NCBI RefSeq assembly: GCF_001412655.1
Contig: NZ_CP012996.1
Span: 2,480,001-2,544,000, forward strand
DNA from: Pedobacter sp. PACM 27299
Lineage (GTDB): Bacteria > Bacteroidota > Bacteroidia > Sphingobacteriales > Sphingobacteriaceae
Reading direction: 5' to 3'
DNA length: 64,000 nt
In this document: one piece after another, positions 51,609-60,000 of the stretch
Numbering within the stretch: the stretch's first letter is position 1
How the letters are laid out: every line of letters starts with the position of its first letter
The notes under the pieces: generated by a model
The model's input: the letters and a program-made list of their open reading frames with translations, nothing else
What the model was told of the DNA's origin: nothing
Database searches by the model: none
Position numbers and translations under genes: made by a program

Positions 51609-52085
51609 TTATTCCTGCTGTAAAATAGGACTGGTTTTCCCGGCAGTGGTTTTCAGTAATACCCAGTGTTTTTGATCGTCTTTTTCCAGTTTATATTGCT
51701 GATCTTTCGAGCTGTAGCTATCTTTTTCCGATGCAGTAAGTACGATAGAAGGATTAAATTCGGAGGCAAATACCTCTGCTTGTTTTTGATCTGCCGCAAA
51801 TAACAGGAATCCTGCAAGTGTGCTGTTTGTCAGGTCTTTTAGCTTGGTTGTTAATTCAAAAGGGCGGATACATTCTTGTTTTAGTACCGACCAGCTATAG
51901 CCGGCAGATGCTTTACATCCGTGTTCATCCTGATCTCCGCCAACCCTGTGTTTGGCAGTAGTGTCTGAATGGATCGCTGCCATTGAATCCTGTTTGTCAG
52001 TACTGCTGCTGCTCAATTTTGAGGAGTTGCAGCTGAACAGGGCCAGAGTCATTATTGAAATTCCAAAAGTGTACAATGTTTTCAT
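51609..52085 (-). CDS. Hypothetical lipoprotein
   Basis: The protein has 158 residues when started at the ATG at 52085. A longer frame (52124) adds 13 residues before the signal and is not used. The lipobox is LALFSC, which would put the acylated Cys near residue 19. The mature part is rich in S, T, D and K, with GGDQDEHGCKASAGYSWSVL and a C-terminus that ends LLKTTAGKTSPILQQE. No family is recognised. Confidence 0.75.
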   Translation of the reverse strand: MKTLYTFGISIMTLALFSCNSSKLSSSSTDKQDSMAAIHSDTTAKHRVGGDQDEHGCKASAGYSWSVLKQECIRPFELTTKLKDLTNSTLAGFLLFAADQKQAEVFASEFNPSIVLTASEKDSYSSKDQQYKLEKDDQKHWVLLKTTAGKTSPILQQE

Positions 52086-52156
52086 AAAGCGTTGTTTTTT
52101 AGGGTTGAATAGTTTAGTAAACAACAGTTTTACGACTTTGTTTTGCTGAAGCCTGC

Positions 52157-53365
52157 TTACCTGTGGGCAACACCTTTTAAGCTCAGCTTATAGCCGATGT
52201 AAACCAATGGAATGGTACAGGTCATCACAATGGTAGTCGTTAATAATGCATCTTTTGAAAACAAGGAGACTACTGCACTGGCTAAAAAGCAAATGCCCAA
52301 TTGAATGGTGTTTTGCAGGCCAGCTGCTTTTCCTACGCTATTTGGGAACAATTTTAAAGCTTCTGCAACCACGATTGGATAGCAGGCGCCATTCGTTAAT
52401 GCCATTAAGCAAAACGGGATTAACAAAATGGTTAAAGTTGGTGTAATTGAAATGGTAATTAAATAAAGGAATAGGCAAGAGGCTGAGTATAGGATCAGTA
52501 AATAAGGAAGTAACTTTTTTCCCTCTATTTTGCTGGAGAGGCTTCGATAGCCATACCCACCAATCAAAAAGGCAATGGTTTGAGGGAAAAAGCTAAAGCC
52601 GATTTCACTTTCATTGTAGCCAAGTTCCTTTAAAAAGAAGGGAGAACCCGTTAGCCAGGCAAAAAAAGCGGCGGAGCAAAGGGCGTAAAGCAGTACATTC
52701 CCTAAGTATTTTTTAGATTTCAAAAGAGACCAATAAGTTTGATCAGCTGCAGCACTGGCTGTTTTACTGTTGCTATCAGCCGTTTTTTTCTCCTCTTTTA
52801 TTGTCAACGTATATAAGATGAGCAGCAGGGAGATGAATGCGAGCGCGATAAATATTGATCTCCAGCCAAAGTAATTGAGCAGGAAGGCGCCAATTAGTGG
52901 TGCTAATGCAGGCGATAATGCCACCAGTGGCATAATTGAAGCAAATATTTTGTTCGTTTCTTCTTTAGGATACCTTTCAATCACTAAAGCCTGCCAGCTT
53001 ACGGCGGCGGCACAAACACCAATCGCCTGGACTAATCTGAGCAGGAGTAAAACCGATATACTTGCTGTAAAATAAATGCCTAAAGAGGAAATGGTGAATA
53101 TACCGAGTCCCATAAGGACTGTTTTTCGCTTACCAACTTGATCAGAGATAGGGCCCCATAATAATTGCGCGATACCGTATCCTGCCAGGAATAAACTCAA
53201 TGTGCCACTGATGCTGCTTTTGCTGCTGCCTAAATCTATGCGCATTTTATCAAATGCAGGTAAGTACATGTCTGTGGCTAAAAATCCTATAATGCTTAGT
53301 CCTGCGAGGTAGATAAAAAATAGAAAACTGTTTTTGTGATTTGTAGAGGAAATCTCATTTTTCAT
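52157..53365 (-). CDS. Bcr/CflA-family MFS multidrug exporter
   Basis: The protein has 402 residues from ATG at 53365. The frame upstream to 53386 is less typical. The MFS pattern FLATDMYLPAFDKMRIDLGS, the SISGTLSLFLAGYGIAQLLW loop, GPISDQVGKRKTVLMGLG (motif A) and LRLVQAIGVCAAAVSWQALV are the Bcr/CflA signatures. Twelve helices are expected. In E. coli the relatives export bicyclomycin, chloramphenicol and similar drugs. Substrate here is unknown. Confidence 0.9.
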   Translation of the reverse strand: MKNEISSTNHKNSFLFFIYLAGLSIIGFLATDMYLPAFDKMRIDLGSSKSSISGTLSLFLAGYGIAQLLWGPISDQVGKRKTVLMGLGIFTISSLGIYFTASISVLLLLRLVQAIGVCAAAVSWQALVIERYPKEETNKIFASIMPLVALSPALAPLIGAFLLNYFGWRSIFIALAFISLLLILYTLTIKEEKKTADSNSKTASAAADQTYWSLLKSKKYLGNVLLYALCSAAFFAWLTGSPFFLKELGYNESEIGFSFFPQTIAFLIGGYGYRSLSSKIEGKKLLPYLLILYSASCLFLYLITISITPTLTILLIPFCLMALTNGACYPIVVAEALKLFPNSVGKAAGLQNTIQLGICFLASAVVSLFSKDALLTTTIVMTCTIPLVYIGYKLSLKGVAHR

Positions 53366-53435
53366 GACAGCGCAAAGGTAAGACAAAAGCTAGTCTGGCT
53401 CATGTCATAATTGATCACGGTAATCATGCATTTCA

Positions 53436-54149
53436 TTATAGGAGGAGTCCACCTCCATACTTGTCGAAAAAGTCGTGCTTATAGACTTCTCCGATCGGTA
53501 TTTCGAATTCATCGATATAAATCGTATGGTTGTCAAAGGAATCGATAAAGCTTACGTTCACTACATAAGATTTACTCACTCTCAGGAAAGTACTGGCAGG
53601 AACTTTTTGGTGTATATTTTTTAGGTTCATGGCCGTGATTAACTTTTCCTTTTGCGTGTAAATGACTACATAATCTTTAAGTCCTTCAATAAATCTGATG
53701 TTTTTAAAGTTTATTTTGTGGTATCTCCGTTCTGATTTGATCATCAGAAAATCTTCATTACTTCCTTCAAAGGTGTTCTTTGCACTCTCTGTAAGCAACT
53801 TTTTATAAGTCAGGCTTTTGAGAATTGCTTTTTCGAGCCTCCTCGGCTCAATGGGCTTTAACAGGTAATCTAAAGCATCCAGTTCATAACTTTTTAAAGC
53901 ATATTGTGCATAAGCAGTGGTGAATATGAGGAGCGTTTGACCCGATATCTGAGCGGCAAAGTCCAGCCCATTTAATTTGGGCATTTCAATATCGAGAAAG
54001 ATCAGGTCAACAGTATTGGTTTTCAAAAAATCTAAAGCAGACAGGGCATTTGAAAAAACACCGCTGACTTCCAATTCAGATAATTCCCTGACCATGATCT
54101 GCAATTCCTCCCTGGCTAATGGCTCATCATCTACGATTATACAGTTCAT
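53436..54149 (-). CDS. LytTR-family response regulator
   Basis: The protein has 237 residues. The N-terminal receiver domain has the acidic start NCIIVDDEPLAREELQIMV and phosphoacceptor Asp in DLIFLDIEMPKLNGLDF near residue 54. The C-terminal LytTR DNA-binding domain has DFLMIKSERRYHKINFKNIR, FIEGLKDYVVIYTQKEKL and FLRVSKSYVVNVSFIDSFDN. LytTR proteins bind tandem direct repeats. The gene overlaps the kinase gene by 4 bp (ATGA) and is cotranscribed with it. The repeats upstream of the kinase gene are candidate targets. Confidence 0.93.
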   Translation of the reverse strand: MNCIIVDDEPLAREELQIMVRELSELEVSGVFSNALSALDFLKTNTVDLIFLDIEMPKLNGLDFAAQISGQTLLIFTTAYAQYALKSYELDALDYLLKPIEPRRLEKAILKSLTYKKLLTESAKNTFEGSNEDFLMIKSERRYHKINFKNIRFIEGLKDYVVIYTQKEKLITAMNLKNIHQKVPASTFLRVSKSYVVNVSFIDSFDNHTIYIDEFEIPIGEVYKHDFFDKYGGGLLL

Positions 54150-55222
54150 ACTGGAATGGTTAAATTTACTGAATATTCATGCTCATCAGACGTTTGAGCA
54201 AGGTGATATTGCTGCTGATAAAGCAGTTCCAGCCGTCTTTTAATATTACTCAGCCCTAATCCACTGTATTTTTGATCTGCAATTACTTCATCATTGTTTT
54301 TAGAATTAGTACAGCTGAAATATAAGCTGTTCTGCTGAATATTGATTTCAATATGAATATAGGCCTCCTTTCCACTGATGTCGACGCTATGTTTTACCGC
54401 ATTTTCGACAAATGTGGTAAACAGATTGGGTGGAATAAACACACTTCTGGAAGCTAGCTCGGCAGCCTGGGTATTGATCTGGAAACTGAAATTGTCTCTT
54501 CTGATCTTTTCCAGGTTTAAGAAATTGGAAATGAAACTGATCTCAGAAGTCAAAGCAGTATTTTTCTCATTATTTTCGTAGAGTTGATACCTTAGAAATT
54601 CGGAGAGTTTGAGGATGACTATCGAAGCCTTTTCAGGGTTTGTCCTGATGAGTGCTTTGACATTATTCAGCATGTTAAACAAAAAATGTGGATTAATTTG
54701 GTTCTTCAGTTCGTTCAGTTCCATCTGGAGGGTCAGCTCATTGAGTGCGGAAATCCTATCGTTGTCATTGATCCACCTTTGCAGGAGCTTCACCGTGGTG
54801 GTGAGCAGGATGATGGGGATGGTGATCATCGCACCTTCATAATAACTTTTGGTTCTGTGGTAATTTTTTTGGAGCTGCAGGTTTCGATGTGACTCTATGA
54901 TTTCCAGGATATATCCTGTGCAAAAGAGGCCCGTAAGGACCAGGGCGATCAGCAGTAGCAGGTAGGTAACATATCGGGCTTTAAAGAAAAATATTGGAAC
55001 CAGCACGTACATATTGACATAGAACATCACGATGAAAACCGTGTATATACATATCAAACGTTGATATCTGTAAATTCCTGAGAACTCATTTGAAAAATCA
55101 GAATAATAGAACAGCATAAAAAGTCCGATCAAAAAACCTGCATGACGTAAAAACCGATAGCGGTCTTCAGAGAGGAAATTGATGATCTGTTTGTTCTTGA
55201 GCTCTGGTGTCTGGCAATTCAT
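54146..55222 (-). CDS. LytS-type sensor histidine kinase
   Basis: The protein has 358 residues. The N-terminal third has four hydrophobic helices (FLRHAGFLIGLFMLFYYSDF, VFIVMFYVNMYVLVPIFFF, LLLLIALVLTGLFCTGYILE and AMITIPIILLTTTVKLLQ). The His_kinase domain follows: phosphoacceptor in QINPHFLFNMLNNVKALIR near residue 195, then an ATP domain with FTTFVENAVKHSV (N box) and GLGLSNIKRRLELLYQQQY (G box). It senses at the inner membrane and pairs with the LytTR regulator. The signal is unknown. Confidence 0.93.
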   Translation of the reverse strand: MNCQTPELKNKQIINFLSEDRYRFLRHAGFLIGLFMLFYYSDFSNEFSGIYRYQRLICIYTVFIVMFYVNMYVLVPIFFFKARYVTYLLLLIALVLTGLFCTGYILEIIESHRNLQLQKNYHRTKSYYEGAMITIPIILLTTTVKLLQRWINDNDRISALNELTLQMELNELKNQINPHFLFNMLNNVKALIRTNPEKASIVILKLSEFLRYQLYENNEKNTALTSEISFISNFLNLEKIRRDNFSFQINTQAAELASRSVFIPPNLFTTFVENAVKHSVDISGKEAYIHIEINIQQNSLYFSCTNSKNNDEVIADQKYSGLGLSNIKRRLELLYQQQYHLAQTSDEHEYSVNLTIPV

Positions 55223-55284
55223 TGGCTAAGGATTTTATGTAAATCACAAAGGACAAAAGTAAAGTATATCTGGCTGCCACGAGG

Positions 55285-55371
55285 ATAATTATACCAAACC
55301 GGTTGTTTATTATATCAAATTTTACCGGGCGCTGGGTTTGGTATAATAAACAACCGGTTTGGTATAATAAA
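55285..55371. promoter_or_regulatory. LytTR-type operator: four copies of a 16-bp element
   Basis: On the plus strand GGTTTGGTATAATAAA occurs at 55335-55350 and 55356-55371 (period 21 bp, identical). On the minus strand the same element occurs at 55285-55300 (14 of 16 match) and 55306-55321 (13 of 16), again 21 bp apart. The two pairs point outwards, one to the kinase gene and one to the three-gene operon. Positions 55291-55314 and 55342-55365 are a perfect 24-bp inverted repeat. The tandem spacing suits LytTR dimer binding. Confidence 0.75.
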
Positions 55372-55421
55372 ACAATAGCAATCCAAGTATTTTGTTGCTT
55401 TGCGACTCATTATTCAAATCT

Positions 55422-55867
55422 ATGAGTGTGGAGAAGTTCCAGAATTTAGCCGAACAGATTGTAGCCTGCCCTTGGTTAGGAGCAGATCAGCAGGAAGAAA
55501 AAATAACTCAGATTGCCGACCTGTGCCGCTTTATTTCCAGCTATAAACCATCGATCGATATCGAGGATGCGTTCAGTCATAAAATTAATGTCATCGAGGA
55601 CGAGGGGATCAGAAAGGGCGTCCTTTTTTGTGATTCCAAAGGTTTAACGCTCGGGCATTTGATTTTTCACTCTTTAATGCTGTGGCCTTAAAAGCCTTTA
55701 AAACCAAGGCAAGTATTGAGGAATTATGGATAGTTTTTATTGAGGATAAATGGAGTAGAGCGGAACATCAAGCTACCAATATCCCGGAAAAAAGAAGCGT
55801 TGCTTCCTTTTATGATAAAATATTCTGTTTCGATTTCTTTCAATCTAAAATTCACGCCATAAAATAA
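55422..55867 (+). pseudogene. Uncharacterised gene with a single-base frameshift (LytTR-linked)
   Basis: Two frames together make a protein of about 148 residues. The first (from ATG at 55422) reads SVEKFQNLAEQIVACPWLGA, then INVIEDEGIRKGVLFCDSKG. The second, in another frame, reads NARAFDFSLFNAVALKAFKT and ends SFYDKIFCFDFFQSKIHAIK. One added T in the GGTTTAAC run (about 55643-55645) joins them as ...CDSKGFNARAFDFSLFNAV.... No family is recognised and no signal peptide is present. It is the first gene of the divergent operon that follows the LytTR operator. A true loss or a homopolymer sequence error are both possible. Confidence 0.65.
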
Positions 55868-55871
55868 TTAT

Positions 55872-56837
55872 ATGCCTGTTTATAATAAAGCGACATTAGT
55901 GTTCAGTGTTTTAATCTTATCAAATGTAATCGGCTTTGCTCAGAAAAGAGACAGTATTCCTGAAAAAGCAAAGGCTTTTATTGCCGATAAATTTCCTATG
56001 GCCAGGGCGCTCAATCTGGAATATAATCTGGTTAGCCCATACTGCTATACTTCGAAGTTTTTCGGAACAGCGCAGCCTGAAGGCAAGGTAGAAAGCCTGT
56101 ATCAGCTAAAGGCCAGTGTCAATATCAATTTCATTACGAGTAAACAATGGTCGTTGGGAACGATATTGGGTTATCGTTACGTTTCTGCAAAGTTGGAAAA
56201 TACCCAGGAAAGAAAAGATTTTCATTACCATTCCGAATCACTCAACCTCAGTCGCTACTCCAAACTTTTTGGCAAAACAGCCATTTATACAGCTAGTGCT
56301 GTGGTGGATGGCTCCGAACGGCATTTTGAGAGGCTGAGGGGGGTGCTAACGGCTACTTTGGTACTGAAAGCGACCAGAGCAACACAAATGACATTGGGGT
56401 TGATCGGGTTTGTCGATCCTGGAGCACTGGTTCCTGTTGTACCTTCCTTTAGTTATAAACATCAGTTCAATGGTGGCTGGATTGCAGATGTGATTTTGCC
56501 AAAGGGCCTGCTACTGCGGAAAAATGTGCTGGAGAACGGCCGGGTCTCTGTTGGCACTGAGTTGGAAAATACATTTTTCTACCTGTATGGCCTGGACAAT
56601 ACGGGTAAAACTTACAGTTTGAATCAGATGGAAATCAACTCCGGACTCACCTATGAACATTACCTTGGGAATTCATTTGTAGCCACATTCAGGACAGGGA
56701 TGAAAAATGTGGTTGATGCCAAGATATTTGAAAAAAGTGAGGCGCAGCGCGATTACATTTTTAAGGCAAGTCCTGAACCCTCACTTTACTTTAATGTGGG
56801 ATTATCTTTCAATCCTTTCGGCAAGAAAAAGAAATAA
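55872..56837 (+). CDS. Outer-membrane beta-barrel protein (DUF6268-like)
   Basis: The protein has 321 residues with a signal peptide (LVFSVLILSNVIGFAQ). The mature part has regular alternating strands (MARALNLEYNLVSPYCYTSK, VESLYQLKASVNINFITSKQ, SWSLGTILGYRYVS-type) and ends in ...YFNVGLSFNPFGKKKK with aromatic belts. It fits the DUF6268 group of Bacteroidota outer-membrane barrels; this call rests on pattern only. It starts 4 bp after the preceding frameshifted gene and is followed 22 bp on by the HMA-like gene. It is probably controlled by the LytTR pair. Confidence 0.78.
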   Translation: MPVYNKATLVFSVLILSNVIGFAQKRDSIPEKAKAFIADKFPMARALNLEYNLVSPYCYTSKFFGTAQPEGKVESLYQLKASVNINFITSKQWSLGTILGYRYVSAKLENTQERKDFHYHSESLNLSRYSKLFGKTAIYTASAVVDGSERHFERLRGVLTATLVLKATRATQMTLGLIGFVDPGALVPVVPSFSYKHQFNGGWIADVILPKGLLLRKNVLENGRVSVGTELENTFFYLYGLDNTGKTYSLNQMEINSGLTYEHYLGNSFVATFRTGMKNVVDAKIFEKSEAQRDYIFKASPEPSLYFNVGLSFNPFGKKKK

Positions 56838-56859
56838 TAACTGATCAATAATTTATATA

Positions 56860-57072
56860 ATGGTAACTGTTTTTAAAACAAATGTGCAATGCCCGGATAA
56901 GGCGAGCAGTATCGTAAATGGCCTTTTATGCGAATTTCCAGCTTTCAGAATTAACTTTGATTTAGAAGATTGCGACAATATTTTACGTGTGGAAGGTGGC
57001 AATATCCAAATCAATGAGATCATATTGAGTTTGAAAAAATTAGGGCATTCCTGTGAGGAAATGCCCTTTTAA
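56860..57072 (+). CDS. Small HMA-like protein without the CxxC site
   Basis: The protein has 70 residues and predicted beta-alpha-beta-beta-alpha-beta order: VTVFKTNVQCPDKASSIVNG, LLCEFPAFRINFDLEDC, then ILRVEGGNIQINEIILSLKK and LGHSCEEMPF. This resembles the heavy-metal-associated fold but the metal loop has only one Cys (VQCPDKA) in place of CxxC. It is therefore not a normal copper chaperone. It ends the operon, and its stop lies in the terminator hairpin. Confidence 0.75.
   Translation: MVTVFKTNVQCPDKASSIVNGLLCEFPAFRINFDLEDCDNILRVEGGNIQINEIILSLKKLGHSCEEMPF
57042..57070 (+). terminator. Terminator of the LytTR-linked operon
   Basis: AGGGCATT pairs with AATGCCCT (57042-57049 with 57060-57067), with CCT/AGG extending the stem and one bulged A, followed by TTTT. 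It contains the last codons of the HMA-like gene. Confidence 0.75.
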
Positions 57073-57099
57073 GAGTGCTTGTAAAAAGGATACAGACAA

Positions 57100-60000
57100 T
57101 TAATGAGCAGGTTTTGATAAGACCATGATGGAGTTGCTGTGTGCGGTAATTCCGGGGTTATACAAGCACTGCAGCACTGCGGCGCCGTTTCTAAAAGTTC
57201 CTTCCTGGCTAACGATGACTTCATAACTGAATTCTGATCGGCCTGAGGGTAAAAAGTCAATGAATAATTGCTGTCCGCTGTCTCTGATGGCTTTATAATA
57301 AGGGATGCCAGCTTCATATTGCTGGCCGCTCTTGTTGTTCAATGGTTCAAAAGCACCGGCACGCTTGTCGTCAATTTGCAGAAAACGCAGGGGCTTTTCT
57401 GTTTCTACAGTTAGCAGTACCTTGATTTTATCTCCAACTTTTACTTCAGGAGCAGGGGCGAGTTCCAGCCATTTATCCAATTTAGCATTAAAGGTATATA
57501 GACTTTTAACCAGTTTCAACGCTGGGTTTGGGGCATCCGTATTTGGAGAAGCGCTAAAATAATACCAGGTTATACCACCTACAGCAGGGTGGTTTGCGGA
57601 GATCTGGATTGCTGGTGCATTTTTCGATAAGCTGATGAATTGCTTGCTTTTTCCGCTCATCATGTCGTTGGAAATACTGATGTTTTGATTTTCAACTTTA
57701 GCCCTCACCACATCGGCAGCTGCGCTGATGTTCAATTCCGGAGAGGCCTGAATCATATCAATTGCCGCAGCAGTACCAATGGTGCTTGTCCAGTTATAGT
57801 CCTGTCTGGCAGTCAGCATCCATTTAACCAGGCCATTGCTGACCGACTTATTCCCGGCAAAAGCTTCATAAAGCATGGCGATGGTTTCTTCTTTGGAATG
57901 GTTTAAATCCCCTCCATTTGAAAATTCTTTCCAGCGCAGTCCATGCTTTTCATCGCTGATGGCACGTTCCAGGAGGTATTTTCGCTGGGACTCAATTTTG
58001 GCAGAAAGCGGATCTTCTTTAGTGACATATTTTGAGGCGACCGTAATCCATAATGCCTGAGTGTATAGAGAAGCTTTGTCTATGTTTTCCAGCTGACTGC
58101 GGATTGATTCCTGAATTTTTTTGTAGACCAATGAATCAATTTTATATTGATCTTTCCAATATGACCTGGCATCAGCAGCATACAGGCGGGAATCCGCAGT
58201 GTTTTTTAGGAACTGGAGGTCAGCATAGGCGATCATTTTCTTTAGAAAGGCTTCTTGCTCCTGTGGTTTTGGAGCGATCCAACCTGCTTGCTCCAGCTTC
58301 GCAAATCCGCGGATCAGGTAATTGGAAATCCAGTGGTTACTAAGGCCACCCTCAAACCAGGGTACTCCGCCATCTTCGTTCTGCATTTTGTGTAATTTCT
58401 CTAAAAGGTCGAACATCTTTGGTTTGCTGGCTAGCGTGTCTAACGTCTGGTAAAGCTGTTTTTGCTGTTTTGAAGTATGGTTTGCCAGGTTCAGCCAAGG
58501 CATACTGGCTTCGGTCAGTTCGTCAGGAAGCAGAGAGGTGATACTGCTGTCTGCTGCTAATGCCTGATCTGCTTTAAGGAAAGATGCTGCAATTGCAGCA
58601 TCAGATCTCATTAGCTTTCCTGCGGTTACATAAGCAAATAACTTGTTGAAAGTCTGTTCAGCGCAGTCGTACGGGTAATTTACCAGATAGGGCAGGGCAT
58701 TGACGACTGCTGCTTGCGGTTTAGGATCAATGTAGATACCCAAGCCATATAATTCGGCATCAGCAGGAAAAACAGGCGCTTTTATGATGCTGTCTTTGGT
58801 AGAAAAGACCGTTGGTAATTGCTGGCGCACAAATATCTTTTTTGGGAGAATGGGCAGGGTATGCTCTTCGGCATCAGCGATTCCGGGGCCCGTGGCAGTG
58901 GTTACAATTTTTAAAGGGTTCAATTGACCTTCTGGTATTTTAAAACTGAAACCCTCACTGTCTGTTTGTTTTGCTGGCAGAAGGATTATTTTAGACGATT
59001 GTCCTTTTAACAGTAGCAAGGTCAGATCTTCACCTGTTACCGCATCTTCAATTTTGCAGCTCAGCTTCACATTCATGGCGATACTATCTAAATTACTGAC
59101 CCTGCTTTTCAAAACCAACTCATCACCCTGGTATAATAACCTGGGCATATTAGGCTGTACCATTAAATTTAATCTGGTATTGAGCTTTCGTTCGGCATAA
59201 GCAAATAAGCCTTTTTGGGTATGAGCCAGCATTTTCCAGTGCCATTCGGTAGCAGTTTGCGGCATGGTGAAGCTGAAGGTGTACAGGCCGTTTTGATCAG
59301 CATATATAGCTGGGAAAAAGAAGGCAGTTTCATTAAAATCCTTACGAATGATGGCCTTTGGTTCTTCTGTGGCATTTGGTAAGATAATTTTCCCATTAGT
59401 ACTGATGATGATCAGGCCTCCAGCGGCACGGGAGCCATAAAGAGCAGTCGCTTCGGCGCCTTTTAAGACCATCATCTGAATGGTTGCCGGGTCAAATTTA
59501 TCCATGGATCCAGTGTATTCAACGCCATCTACAATCATGAGGTGTTGATTCTTATCTATTGGACGGCTTAATCCACGAATTTGTATAGAACTAGTCATTT
59601 GCTTGCTCCGCATACCATATCCTGCCACCATAACTTCATCAAGTTGATTACTTTCCTGAAGGCCGCCGCTAATACTCAGGCCTGGTACTCTGCCCTGTAA
59701 AAGATGGTCGATCCGGTAATAGTCATCGATGATAAAGTCGTCATTTCTGAGCTGGAAAAGGTCTAAATTGTTCCACTGCATGTTCGTCACATTGTAGCTC
59801 CAGGATCTGTTAAAATAACCATTGAAATAACTGTTAAAAGGGCTGCCCCAATTGTGGGACTCCAGTTTGTCCAGTGAAGCATCATATAAGACGGTCATGA
59901 GTTGTGCCGCAATATTTTCCTTTGCGGTTTTAATAGAAACGCTGAATGTTTCCCTGGCGCCCGGGGTCATGACTTTTCTATATTTTTCAATAATGAGCTC

